A stretch of DNA of 55,669 bases from JACJWR01 sp964547485. GTDB lineage: Bacteria > Actinomycetota > Actinomycetes > S36-B12 > UBA10799. Every line of letters starts with the position of its first letter. Position 1 is the stretch's first letter. The notes beneath the pieces were generated by a model that was not told where the DNA came from, searched no databases, and saw nothing but the letters and a program-made list of their open reading frames with translations. Below, piece after piece: positions 24,597 through 34,167 of this stretch. Location: NCBI GenBank assembly GCA_964547485.1, contig CAZJNU010000009.1, positions 1-55,669 on the forward strand. Direction: 5' to 3'. The translations under genes were made by a program, and so were the position numbers.

Positions 24597-24734
24597 GGAT
24601 ACCCCCCGACGTGAGCCCGGGTTACCTCAGTTGCCGGGCGGTGACCAACGGAACTTCCCAAGTCAACCACATGACACGGTGTCCAGGACTCCTCAGAAAG
24701 CCCAGCGGTGCCGAGGGCGGTGGGGGCCGGCTCG

Positions 24735-25518
24735 CTACTGACGGAGTGCAGCCACGTCTGCGCTGACCTGCTGCCACTGCCGGTGGTAGTCGTCACGATC
24801 CGTCTGCGGACTGCCGAGCAGCACGACCGCGGCCCAGACGATTCCGACAGCGAAACAGACCCCGCCCGCCTGCAGCCACTTCGTGCGGTCCTCCGGGGAG
24901 GCGGGGTAGATGGCGCCGAGAACGGTGACACCGACCCCGAGCAGGAACACGGTGCCGACGACTATCCACGAATCGCTGTTCCAGCTGTGATCGCCAGCCT
25001 CTCTGCCCGCCTTGTCGGCGGCGATCACATCGGTGCGAAGCTGAGTTCCGGCGCGCTGGCGGTCCACTTGGTTGCTGTCGATCAATTCCTCCGCCAGCAC
25101 GCGCAGGTTCCGCAAACCGGAACTTGCCTCGCTCGCACCAGCCACGCCGCCAGCGGCGAGCGAAGCCTGTTGGGCAGCAACGAATCGTTGGACGTCCAAC
25201 TTGATGGCGGAGAAGTCCGCCGGCGGTGCCGTGATCGCGTTGCGGACGATGGCATCCACGGCCGACGTGTGCGCAGACACCTCCAGCTGGGTTGGCGCTG
25301 TCGGCATTCCACAGCGACACGATCAGGAAGGACGAAACGAAAGCGAAGCAAGCGCCCACGAACCTAATGCTGGCGGTCGAGAGATTGTCACCGGACCTGT
25401 CGGCCCGATCAGGGCGACGCAGCGAGCGCAGCACCAGCGGCAGAGCCAGCAGCGACGGCAACACTAGGCAGGCGGCCGCAACTACGATCGTGGTCACACT
25501 CAGATTCCCCATCTGCAC
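24735..25518 (-). pseudogene. Four-helix membrane protein, interrupted by a frameshift
   Basis: The N-terminal part (GTG at 25518 after GGGGAGG) encodes two membrane helices (TTIVVAAACLVLPSLLAL; FVGACFAFVSSFLIVSLW) and then loses its sense near 25300. The downstream frame, one base over, carries on with TQLEVSAHTSAVDAIV, a soluble helical region of about 110 residues, and two more helices (WIVVGTVFLLGVGVTVLGA; AVGIVWAAVVLL). Read together this is one protein of about 260 residues with a 2+2 helix layout like DUF4239 proteins (weak assignment). It could be a real mutation or a sequence error. A separate start at ATG 25307 has only a weak ribosome site. Confidence 0.6.
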
Positions 25519-25552
25519 CAGATCCTCCCCAGATCAATTCACCGCCGGACCA

Positions 25553-26542
25553 CTAGTTGCGTGACAATTTCGGGCTCCAGCCGACCGACACCTCCTGGTC
25601 CGGTGTCTCAGTGAGCCGCACGAGGTCAGTCCCCGCGGGGGTCATCGTATAGATCTCGAAGTTGCCATCGCGGTCGCTGGCGAAGGCGATCCTGCCGCCG
25701 TCAGGTGACCATGCAGGCGTGATATCGCCTCGGAGCGGTGGAAATATCCCACCCGGGAGAAACGCTGGCGTAGTGCCGGGGTTGGTCGTCACTTGCTGAA
25801 TCCCGGTGCCGTCGGAGTTCATCACGTAGATCTGGCCAATACCGTCAACAATCGAGTTGAAGGCAATCCGCTGGCCGTCGGGCGACCAGGTGCGGCTTTC
25901 TGCGTTGTTGTACCCGGTCGTGAGCCGTGTCTGACCGGAGCCGTCGGTGTTCATCAGCCACAGATCCTGGAGATTCCCGGCGACAGCTTCCCGTTGATGG
26001 ACTGCGTAGAGGATCCTCTTCCCGTCAGGGGAGTACTTGGGACCGACATGGGTGGTGTCCGCGTCGCTAAACGTCAATTGGCGGACGTCGCTGCCGTCCG
26101 CATTCATCGAATAGATCTCGAAGTTGCCGTCGCTGTCGCTGGTGAAGGCGACCCGTGATCCGTCCGGCGACCACGAGGGCACGATGCTCCACGGGGTCCC
26201 GCGATTGATCGACGTGGTGCCCGTCCCGTCGGCATTGATGCGCGTGATCGACGAACCGGTCGCCGTGACCTGACTGAATACCGCCTGATCGCCGCTCGGG
26301 GACCAGGCGCTATGCGCTTGCACACCGGGCCCCCGCGTCAACTGGGTGGCGGCGCCCCCGGTTGGAGCAACCAGGTAGATATGACTCGCGACGATGTCGA
26401 AGCGACTGTAGGAAATCGGACCATTCTCGGCCGAACGCTGTTCGGCTGGCGCACCCTGTTCGGCTGGAGTGGAGTCGCAGGACGTGAGCAACGCAATCGC
26501 GACGGCAACCGTACCGAGGAGTCCCGCGACCGCCGACTGCAT
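25553..26542 (-). CDS. TolB-like beta-propeller lipoprotein (PD40/WD40-like repeats)
   Basis: A 329-residue lipoprotein (signal ending AIALLTSCDS). It contains five to six repeats of the TolB/PD40 type: WSPSGDQAVFS, WSPDGSRVAFTSDSDGNFE, YSPDGKRILYAV, WSPDGQRIAFNS and WSPDGGRIAFASDRDGNFE, each followed by IY/LW-M-N-DG-g-Q-LT strands. A beta-propeller on the outer face of the membrane is expected; a binding rather than enzymatic role is likely. TAGGGT lies 7 nt before the ATG (26550-26555 on the minus strand), so the transcript is probably leaderless. It is divergent from the giant secreted protein. Confidence 0.85.
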   Translation of the reverse strand: MQSAVAGLLGTVAVAIALLTSCDSTPAEQGAPAEQRSAENGPISYSRFDIVASHIYLVAPTGGAATQLTRGPGVQAHSAWSPSGDQAVFSQVTATGSSITRINADGTGTTSINRGTPWSIVPSWSPDGSRVAFTSDSDGNFEIYSMNADGSDVRQLTFSDADTTHVGPKYSPDGKRILYAVHQREAVAGNLQDLWLMNTDGSGQTRLTTGYNNAESRTWSPDGQRIAFNSIVDGIGQIYVMNSDGTGIQQVTTNPGTTPAFLPGGIFPPLRGDITPAWSPDGGRIAFASDRDGNFEIYTMTPAGTDLVRLTETPDQEVSVGWSPKLSRN

Positions 26543-26708
26543 GACCGTGACCCTAGTGGTTCGTCAGGATGGAGCCCACTGTTTGTCGACTCGCACGGAG
26601 GGTTAGCGTGTGAGGGAATTGCAGTTGCGTCCCGCGCCGACCCCCCTAAAGTTGAGGTCGACATGCGGCGCGCAGGTCGAGCTGGTAGAAAGCGATGAGG
26701 GGTACGCC

Positions 26709-29700
26709 ATGTCCGGGAGAGCACGACGACACCCAGGTCGGCAGCTGGGCAAGCGGGCGATGCGGGCATCGGCAACAGCGTTCGTCGCCTTCGTCGCTCT
26801 GCTCGCGGCGCTGGTGACCGCGAACACCGCGCAGGCGGCAGCAAACGCCACCCTCTCGCTGACCAAGACCGCATCGGTGACCACGGTCAAGCCGGGCGAA
26901 CAACTGAGCTACGACTTGAACATCGGCTGCTCGGGACTCACCGGCGGCTGCATCAACGCAACCATCACCGATACGTTACCGGCCGAACTGGAGGTCACCT
27001 CTCTGCCGAGCAGCAGCAGCGAGCGCGACGTCAGCTACGACCCCAACACTCGACTTCTGACCATCACCTTCAAGATCCCGCTCGCCGGTGGCGGCAACGG
27101 CCTACCCGCGGGAACCTCCCGGAAGATCCCCGTCGGCATGCGGCTGCCGGTCGAGACCACCGTCCAGAATGGGCAGTTGATCCCCAACACTGCCACCGCC
27201 AGCGCGGATAACGCGGCGCCGAAATCCAGTATCGCCACGGTCCAAGCAGAGATCCCGGTGGTCGTCCGCCCGGTGGCAACGAAGTCTTGGTCGCCGAGTT
27301 CCGCCATCGCCCAGTCCGGTGCGCAGAGCACGATCACCCTGGGCGTTCGCAATGCGTCGTCCACCTCTGCTGACGTCCGGCAGCTACGGGTCACCGATAC
27401 CACCCCGGCCACGTTCGACGCGTTCGACGTGACCGGTCTCGGACCGGTGTCGCAGTACCCGCCCGGAACGGATCGGGTGATCGTCGGCACCTGCTCGAAG
27501 CCGATCAACTCCCCCTGCGCCGAGGGTGAGTGGGCGGAGTCGGGTCAGCAGTCCGGCGGCGGCGCACTCACCCCACCGCCGGGTGTCACCCTCGCCAATG
27601 TCACCGGCGTCCGGTTCACCTTCGTCAACGCCGCCGGCACGAAGATTCCCTACAGCGCCGATGCCGGCGCCGTCGCGCTGCCGGTTGTTCTGCGCGACAA
27701 CTTCCGCGCCTCCCAGCAACCCATCCAGCCCCAGACCAGGCTGACGATCGCCAACAAGGCGACCCCGGCCGCCGTCGTGCAAGGCGGCACCACCACCGTC
27801 GGCAACGACGCGAGCGCGAACTTCGCGATCGAACCGGACACCATCACGGTGCAGGCGACGAAGAATATGTTCGCCGACAACTCCGGTAACTGGACCGCCA
27901 ATGGCAAGATCGTGGCCGGCCAGAACTCCGGGGTGACGATGACCCTGAACGTCAAGAACACCTCCGCGGGCCCGGTCAAGACGATGGTGATCGACGAGCC
28001 CTCCACCTCCACTCCGCAGGACTTCGCGAAGATCGATGCGGTCAAAGGTCGCTTCACCTGGCCGAGCGGAGCCAGCAGCGCAACCCTGACCGTGGTCTGC
28101 CGCAGCGGGGCCAACCCGACGCCGGTCGTCTACCCGCGCGCAGGCGCCCCGGCGACGGTCGACATCGCGAACTTCGGCTGCGCCGCGGGCGTCTTCCCCG
28201 CAAGCGTTCGACTCAGCTACCTCGGCGAGAACCCGTCCGGCGACGGCACGATCGCCACCAATGCCTCAGCCCAGTTGGACCTACACGGCACCGCGGCCGG
28301 CGCCACCACTCCCGGCCCGCTCACCAACTGCTTCGACGGCAGTGCGACCACCCCGCAGAGTTCCAGTTCGGCCGCGGTGGCGTGCAAGACGGTGACAGTC
28401 GTCAGTGCGAGCAGCGGGATCGGCAACGCCGTCAAGAGCACCTCCGGGGTGACCACGATCATCCCCGGCCAGGCCATGAAGTTCGACCTGTCGTTCAAGA
28501 ACACCGGCAATGTGCCCGTTACCGGCGCCTACATCGTCGACCCGCCGACCCCGGGCGCGCCGTTCGACGTGGTCCGTCTCGTGAACCTGAGCTCGTCGAG
28601 TAGCCCAGCGCACGTGCTGGAGGTGTTCGATCCGACCGCGGGGGCCTATGTCACCTACAACTCGGGAAATGCGGCACTGCTGCTGCGGGCGACCGGGATC
28701 AGGGTCCGGGTCACCGGGGCGCTTGCGCCGAACGCAACCTTCCGGGTGTCCTACAACGTGATGCTCCGAGACAACCCCGCGCCACCGGTGGGTACCACCT
28801 TCACCAACTGTGCCCAGATCGGCATCGACGGCACTCCCAGCGGCCCGGAGGTCTGCGGACCACAGATCACCGTGGCGGATTCAGCGGCCAGCGCGAGCAT
28901 CAGCAAGTTGATCACGCCCGCATCGGTGCTCCGGCCCGAACCGGGACTGCCGGCGCAGAAGGTCACCGTCAAGCATCAGATCCAGAACAACGGTCCGGCC
29001 TATCTCAAGCGCCTCATCCTGACGGACACCGATACCGACTTCTTTGACGCGGTCGACTTCGGTGCGAACATGCACGTGAACTTCCCGCCGGGCGCCAACC
29101 GGGTGCAGATCGACGTCTGTACCAGTGCCGCCAACTGCACAGCCAACACGTTCGTCAACGGCACCCCCACCGCCAGCACAACACCCGGCCTGCCCGCCGG
29201 TGTCACGGCCGGTCAGGTGAACGGAGTACGACTGACGTTCACCAACAGCAACAACGGCTACTCGATCCTGCCTGGCGCCAACTACCCGGCCGGCGGCAAC
29301 TGCCCTGGTGCGAGTTTCTGCTTCGAGGTCACCGCGCGGCAGTTCCTGAAGTCGGCGCCCGTCACCCCCATCCCGGCGTCGAACCAGGACACCAGCACCG
29401 GCGCGGGCGAGAGCTCGCTGCAGACGCCGGGTACGACTTTCCCGATCCCGCCGAGCTCTTCGACCCTCGATATCGTCAACGGCACCGCTCAGATCAAGTT
29501 CGGTAAGGGCCCGCAGAGCCGGATCGGCCCAGGCGACACCGCCCCCTTCGACCTGACCCTGGAAAACACCGGCACGACCGCCATCGTCGACCCAGTCATC
29601 TCCGACCCGCTCCCGGACGCCCTCACGCTGGACGAGAATGCCCCAGGCGGGTCACCCGGCCGACCATTCGTCATCACCTACCCCGCCCTGCCGTCGGGGT

Positions 29701-32672
29701 ACGCCCCGCTGCCGCCCGACCAGGTGACGTACACCCCCACAAAGGTGGGCAACCGGATCACCAAGGTTGCGTGGACTTTCACCGGCTGGAACCTGCCGCC
29801 CGGCGGAAAGGTGAACATCCGGATCTACGTCGGGCTCACCCCAGGTACCCCGGCCGGTTCGACCATCACCAACACCGGCGGCGCACATGGCTCCAACGCG
29901 ACGATCAGCTGCGCCACCGGCAACCCGCCCGTCACCGATGGGCCCTATGGCCCAGGCCTGTACTGCACGGCCTCGGCAGCGGTCACGTCGCTGGCTGGCA
30001 ACGCGGTGGACTCGCGCAAGTGGAGCGCCGGCGATCCCGCCCTGGGGTTCCTGAACACCAGCAACGGAACCGTCGTCCCCACCACTGACCCGGGTTGCCC
30101 GCAGTACATCGACGCCGGTACCACCTATACCCGCTACCCGTGCGCACCGATCGTCAACCCGGGCAATCCCATCAAGTTCCTGATCCGGATGGTCAACGCC
30201 GGCACCAATGACCTGACCAAGGCGGTAGCCGTGGATGGGCTTCCGGTAGTAGGGGACACCGGCGTGCTGCTGTCGAGCGACCCTCGTGGCACCCAGTGGA
30301 ACAACCGGCCCACCATGCTCACCCCAGTGGTGAACTCCGAGGGTTACGCCGGGTTGATCACGGAATACACGAACAACACCTTCCCGGGTGCCACCTTCTG
30401 CACGAACAACCTGCAACCGGCACCCGGCGACACCTGCCCGCCGACTGCCTTCAACGCACCCTTCTCCAGCGGCGCCACCGGCTTCCGCACCACAATGACC
30501 TTCCCAGACCAGTCACCGCTGGCGCCCGGCCAAGGGGTAACTCTGACCTGGACGATGCAGACACCGCTGACGTTGACAACGGCGGCGACCATGCCGCTGG
30601 CCTGGAACTCGTTCGCCCAGAAGTCGACCTTCACCGGCAACGTGGAGGAGCCCGCAACGGAGCCGCTGAAGGCTGGCGCCGCGCTCCGATTCGGCACCGT
30701 CAAGATCAGCAAGTCGGTCATCGGCATCCCACCCGGGGTGACGCTGCCGACCTTCCCGATGGCCTACCGGTGCTCGGTGAACGGAACCGAGATTTCCACC
30801 GGGGCAGTGAACGTGGACGATGGGGCCACCGTCACCCTGCCGCTGCAGCCGACCGGCGCCCAGTGTGCCATCTGGGAGACCAACGCCAACGGCGGCAGCA
30901 GTCCGAACGAGGGTGAGGCGAACGCTCAAGTCATCACTGTTCCGGATCCGAATACCACCCCGGCCGGCATCACGGTGACCATCGAGAACAGTTTCCAGGC
31001 GGGACGGCTGACGATCACCAAGACCGTGTCCGGCGCGGCCGCGGACGTTCCGATTCAGGGCGGCGGCACGGTCGGTGGTAACTCCTTCCCGTTCGAGGTC
31101 TCCTGCGAGTTCCCGGACGGCGGAGCGGTTCTGCCCGGATTCCCGATGGCCTTCAACCTCGCCAGCGGCGAGACCCGAGTCTTGGACGCCAGCACCGGCA
31201 CCTCGCTGCCGGCCGGATCCGTCTGCCTCGTCACCGAGGGGAACAACTACAACGCGACCCGAACCGTGATCGTGGCGGACGGCTCAAGCCCGGTCACTGG
31301 TGACTCCGTCAACGTCACCGTGAAGCCGGACTTCTCCGGCGGTTCACTGGTGTCGGTTGACAACCAGTACGACGCCGGCACGATCCGGCTGACCAAGACG
31401 CTCAGTGGCGACGCGGCGCAGTGGGCGCAGGGTCCGTACCAGTTCCGGACCGACTGCACCTTCGGTGGCTCCACCCTGACTCCGGTCAACACCACGTTGA
31501 CACCAACCTCGCTGACCGCTGACATCACCCCGCTGCCGGTCGGCGCAGCCTGCGCGGTCTACGAGATCAGTGCCGGCGACTCGCCGAAGCCGACGCCTGA
31601 GTTGATCGCGAACGTGATCGTGCCCGCCCAAACCGCCCCGCCGGTCGCGGTCGACGCCGATAACCCCTACCCGGCGGGTTATGTGTCGCTGGCCAAGGCG
31701 GTCGACGGTGCGGCTGCGGGCCAGGTGACCGCTGCCGAATTCGATCTACGGGTCCAGTGCCAGCGGGACCTGATCGGCGGCGGTACCGAAATCATCCTCG
31801 ACAGGACCGTCACCCTGGTTGCGGGCCAGACGGAGGCAGTCACCGAACCGTTGCCGCTCGGGGCCAAATGCTGGGCGACCGAGACCGCCAACGGCGGCGC
31901 CACGGCCACGGCGATCGACTACCCCGACGTCGACCACGCCGTGGTCATCACCGAAGGGTCTCCGAACGTCACCGTGACGGCCACCAACACCTTCGACGCG
32001 GGTTCGATCATCGTGACGAAGCGGGCAACCGGCCGGGCGCCGGCGGGTGTGGACTACTCCTTCACCCTCGGTTGCACCATGCCGATCGACAGCAGCACGC
32101 CAGGCACCACCTACCCGGTGACGTTGGCGCCGACGGACGCCGCCTTCAGTTTGAAGGCGACCCAATCGCGCACCGTCTCGGTTCCGCTGGGAGCCACCTG
32201 CCGGGTGGTCGAAGTCAATTCCCACGGTGCAAAATCGGTGACCTACACAGACGCCGCGGGCAAGGCCAACGGCGGCGTCGCAGACATCACGCCGACCGGG
32301 ACCGTCAATGTCACCAACATCTTCCCGACCGGCCCGACGGCCTGCCCGTTGACTGTCAACGGCCTGCCGGCGACCACCCGGATCGCACGGAACGGAACCA
32401 CCTTGGTGGTTGCCGGGGCGCGCACCAGCAACCAGTGCCAAATCGTCATCGTCGGCACCATCAGCGGAGTAAAGGTGCAGTGCGCACCGAACCTCACCCG
32501 ACGGGGCGAGATCGTCTACTGCCGAACAAGCGTCGCCGCCGGTCCCCGAGTCAAGGTCCAGACCTTTGGGTATCCGGGAGTTGTCGTCAAGGCGACGATC
32601 ACCGCCACCCCGAAGCCAGGGGTCAAGGGCTACAAGGCGAGCAGTTGGGTCCGCAATTGGCGGGTGCAGTAG
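26709..32672 (+). CDS. Giant secreted repeat protein (DUF11-like modules plus DUF5979-type repeats)
   Basis: A 1987-residue protein. The ATG at 26709 follows AGGGG. The signal peptide ends around residue 43 (LVTANTAQA). About residues 45-1320 hold roughly seven DUF11/isopeptide-type beta-sandwich modules, recognisable by GDTAPFDLTLENTGTTAIVD-like strands and TDTLPAELEV-type loops. Five related units follow, starting near 1328 (VKISKSVIG), 1431 (LTITKTVSG), 1556 (IRLTKTLSG), 1656 (VSLAKAVDG) and 1764 (IIVTKRATG). Each has paired Cys and ends in N-x-F/Y, the DUF5979 pattern of surface proteins. A short Cys-containing domain ends the chain (YKASSWVRNWRVQ). No LPxTG, membrane helix or S-layer domain is seen, so how it stays on the surface is unclear. 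Confidence 0.85.
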   Translation: MSGRARRHPGRQLGKRAMRASATAFVAFVALLAALVTANTAQAAANATLSLTKTASVTTVKPGEQLSYDLNIGCSGLTGGCINATITDTLPAELEVTSLPSSSSERDVSYDPNTRLLTITFKIPLAGGGNGLPAGTSRKIPVGMRLPVETTVQNGQLIPNTATASADNAAPKSSIATVQAEIPVVVRPVATKSWSPSSAIAQSGAQSTITLGVRNASSTSADVRQLRVTDTTPATFDAFDVTGLGPVSQYPPGTDRVIVGTCSKPINSPCAEGEWAESGQQSGGGALTPPPGVTLANVTGVRFTFVNAAGTKIPYSADAGAVALPVVLRDNFRASQQPIQPQTRLTIANKATPAAVVQGGTTTVGNDASANFAIEPDTITVQATKNMFADNSGNWTANGKIVAGQNSGVTMTLNVKNTSAGPVKTMVIDEPSTSTPQDFAKIDAVKGRFTWPSGASSATLTVVCRSGANPTPVVYPRAGAPATVDIANFGCAAGVFPASVRLSYLGENPSGDGTIATNASAQLDLHGTAAGATTPGPLTNCFDGSATTPQSSSSAAVACKTVTVVSASSGIGNAVKSTSGVTTIIPGQAMKFDLSFKNTGNVPVTGAYIVDPPTPGAPFDVVRLVNLSSSSSPAHVLEVFDPTAGAYVTYNSGNAALLLRATGIRVRVTGALAPNATFRVSYNVMLRDNPAPPVGTTFTNCAQIGIDGTPSGPEVCGPQITVADSAASASISKLITPASVLRPEPGLPAQKVTVKHQIQNNGPAYLKRLILTDTDTDFFDAVDFGANMHVNFPPGANRVQIDVCTSAANCTANTFVNGTPTASTTPGLPAGVTAGQVNGVRLTFTNSNNGYSILPGANYPAGGNCPGASFCFEVTARQFLKSAPVTPIPASNQDTSTGAGESSLQTPGTTFPIPPSSSTLDIVNGTAQIKFGKGPQSRIGPGDTAPFDLTLENTGTTAIVDPVISDPLPDALTLDENAPGGSPGRPFVITYPALPSGYAPLPPDQVTYTPTKVGNRITKVAWTFTGWNLPPGGKVNIRIYVGLTPGTPAGSTITNTGGAHGSNATISCATGNPPVTDGPYGPGLYCTASAAVTSLAGNAVDSRKWSAGDPALGFLNTSNGTVVPTTDPGCPQYIDAGTTYTRYPCAPIVNPGNPIKFLIRMVNAGTNDLTKAVAVDGLPVVGDTGVLLSSDPRGTQWNNRPTMLTPVVNSEGYAGLITEYTNNTFPGATFCTNNLQPAPGDTCPPTAFNAPFSSGATGFRTTMTFPDQSPLAPGQGVTLTWTMQTPLTLTTAATMPLAWNSFAQKSTFTGNVEEPATEPLKAGAALRFGTVKISKSVIGIPPGVTLPTFPMAYRCSVNGTEISTGAVNVDDGATVTLPLQPTGAQCAIWETNANGGSSPNEGEANAQVITVPDPNTTPAGITVTIENSFQAGRLTITKTVSGAAADVPIQGGGTVGGNSFPFEVSCEFPDGGAVLPGFPMAFNLASGETRVLDASTGTSLPAGSVCLVTEGNNYNATRTVIVADGSSPVTGDSVNVTVKPDFSGGSLVSVDNQYDAGTIRLTKTLSGDAAQWAQGPYQFRTDCTFGGSTLTPVNTTLTPTSLTADITPLPVGAACAVYEISAGDSPKPTPELIANVIVPAQTAPPVAVDADNPYPAGYVSLAKAVDGAAAGQVTAAEFDLRVQCQRDLIGGGTEIILDRTVTLVAGQTEAVTEPLPLGAKCWATETANGGATATAIDYPDVDHAVVITEGSPNVTVTATNTFDAGSIIVTKRATGRAPAGVDYSFTLGCTMPIDSSTPGTTYPVTLAPTDAAFSLKATQSRTVSVPLGATCRVVEVNSHGAKSVTYTDAAGKANGGVADITPTGTVNVTNIFPTGPTACPLTVNGLPATTRIARNGTTLVVAGARTSNQCQIVIVGTISGVKVQCAPNLTRRGEIVYCRTSVAAGPRVKVQTFGYPGVVVKATITATPKPGVKGYKASSWVRNWRVQ

Positions 32673-32677
32673 CGGGG

Positions 32678-33436
32678 TCAGCCAGCGCGGCGCGAGTTAG
32701 AGGCTTCGGCCAGCTCCCAGGCGCGCGCACCGCCGACGATTCCCATGATGTTGGGCACCCGCACGACATCATGGGGTAACCGTCCGACCACCCGCTTCGC
32801 CTCACCGCCGCCGAGGTAGACCCGGTCCCACCAGAACACCGGTCGCAGTTCGGCCAACATCGTGTGGATCCGCCGACTCCACTTCTTGACCCCGAGCCGG
32901 CGACGCGCCTCGGCGCCCAACCACTGGTCGTAGATCTGACCCTTGCGAACGGTGGCGTGCGACAGTTCCAACTTCGGGGCGAGCGAGCCACCGTCAAAGA
33001 TGGCGCAACCCAGACCGGTGCCGAGGGTGAGCATCACCTCCAGGCCAATGCCCGACACCACTGCGGCTCCCTGCATCTCCGCATCGTTGAGGACCATCAC
33101 GTCGCGTCCCCACCGGGTTCGCAGCTCGCCGGCCAGATCCCAGTGGGCCCACGCCTGAGCGAGATCCTGGTCGATCTCGGTCCGTGGTCCTGCCAACCTG
33201 GGGTAGTGCGGGGTATGCACCACCTGTCCGTGCCGGACGATTCCGGGCAGACCGATCGTCGCGCGGTCGAAAGTCGCCGATTGCTGGGCAATGGAGTCGA
33301 GGATCCCGAGGAAGGACCGCGGTGACAGCGGATAGTTCACCTTCACCCGAATCCGCTCGGATAGCAGGCCGCCATCGGCGCCGAGGGTGCAACCCTTGAT
33401 CCCGGAGCCGCCGCAGTCGATCGATAGCGTGCGCAT
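32678..33436 (-). CDS. ROK-family sugar kinase, polyphosphate-glucokinase-like
   Basis: A 252-residue kinase of the length of actinobacterial PpgK. Visible: the phosphate-1 motif SIDCGGSGIKG, LPGIVRHG, the catalytic Asp in MVLNDAEMQG, the phosphate-2 motif LTLGTGLGCAIFDGG, and LELSHATVRKGQIYDQWLG. PpgK phosphorylates glucose from polyphosphate or ATP. This copy departs at the usual NTELGH-type site (LELSH), so the sugar may differ. Its ATG overlaps the DUF2461 stop (TAATG) and it is the last gene of the long operon. The longer upstream frame is a shadow of DUF2461. Confidence 0.82.
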   Translation of the reverse strand: MRTLSIDCGGSGIKGCTLGADGGLLSERIRVKVNYPLSPRSFLGILDSIAQQSATFDRATIGLPGIVRHGQVVHTPHYPRLAGPRTEIDQDLAQAWAHWDLAGELRTRWGRDVMVLNDAEMQGAAVVSGIGLEVMLTLGTGLGCAIFDGGSLAPKLELSHATVRKGQIYDQWLGAEARRRLGVKKWSRRIHTMLAELRPVFWWDRVYLGGGEAKRVVGRLPHDVVRVPNIMGIVGGARAWELAEASNSRRAG

Positions 33437-34167
33437 TACCGCAGACCGTCCTGACCACCGGTCGTTCCGGCTGTCGCGCCGCCATCGGCGCCGGGCTTCG
33501 TTCGGCGGCCGCCCGCGGTGGGTGACTCGCCGGGGCCAACCACATCGGCCAGCAACTCCATGAACGGTCGAAGGCCGCGCCAGGCCCCGGCCACCCGCGC
33601 GACAGCATCCCGGCTCCCCATCCACTCTTCCGGCTGCCACTGCAGGTGGCCGTAGAGGGTTCGGTAGCGAAGCTCGGCCAGTCGCGGATGATCGGCGGCG
33701 ATGCCGCGCGGACGGGTCTTCAACTGCTGCCCGTCAATCGCGAAACCCGCGGCTTGCACCTCCGTCAACCGGCTCGCGAGGGTACCGGCGTCGTCGGCGT
33801 CAACGAAGTCCCGGAACCGGCCCACCTGCTCAGGGGTGGACACGTACCAGCCTCCGGCGACCATCAGCCCCGTCGCCGACAGTTGCAGGTACCACCCGAG
33901 GCCGTTGCGGTATTCGGTGAACATCCCCTGGTGGTCCTTGTAGGGGCTCTTGTCGCGGCTGAACCGGACATCGCGATAGGGCCGGTAGAGGTGCGCCGGA
34001 CCGAACTCGGTCGCCAACTCCTCCCCCAACGCCGCGAGCGGTTCCCTGATGTCACGCAGGTAGTCATCCTTGTGTGCGGTCCACCAACTCTTCGTCGGGT
34101 CCGCGGCGAGCGCATCGTAGAAGTCGAACGCTTCCGCCGGGATGCCGGCGAACTTCCCTGCGGTCAC
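33436..34167 (-). CDS. DUF2461-family protein
   Basis: A 243-residue protein. Residues 1-210 match the DUF2461 (TIGR02453) pattern: FDFYDALAADPTKSWWTAHK, YRPYRDVRFSRDKSPYKDHQG, GLGWYLQLSATGLMVAGGWY and PRGIAADHPRLAELRYRTLYG. The biochemical role of the family is unknown. The last 35 residues are a Gly/Thr/Pro tail not typical of the family. The GTG start overlaps the M20 peptidase stop by 4 nt (GTGA), and its stop overlaps the ROK kinase start. Confidence 0.87.
   Translation of the reverse strand: MTAGKFAGIPAEAFDFYDALAADPTKSWWTAHKDDYLRDIREPLAALGEELATEFGPAHLYRPYRDVRFSRDKSPYKDHQGMFTEYRNGLGWYLQLSATGLMVAGGWYVSTPEQVGRFRDFVDADDAGTLASRLTEVQAAGFAIDGQQLKTRPRGIAADHPRLAELRYRTLYGHLQWQPEEWMGSRDAVARVAGAWRGLRPFMELLADVVGPGESPTAGGRRTKPGADGGATAGTTGGQDGLR

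Noticed and set aside
25290..25320. Programmed ribosomal frameshift
   Set aside because: No slippery heptamer or following pseudoknot is apparent; ordinary mutation or sequence error is simpler.
26709..32672. Long open frames inside the giant gene on both strands
   Set aside because: They follow the codon bias of the main frame in high-GC DNA and show no domain of their own.
32600..32672. LPxTG sorting signal on the giant surface protein
   Set aside because: The C-terminus lacks LPxTG, a hydrophobic stretch and a basic tail.
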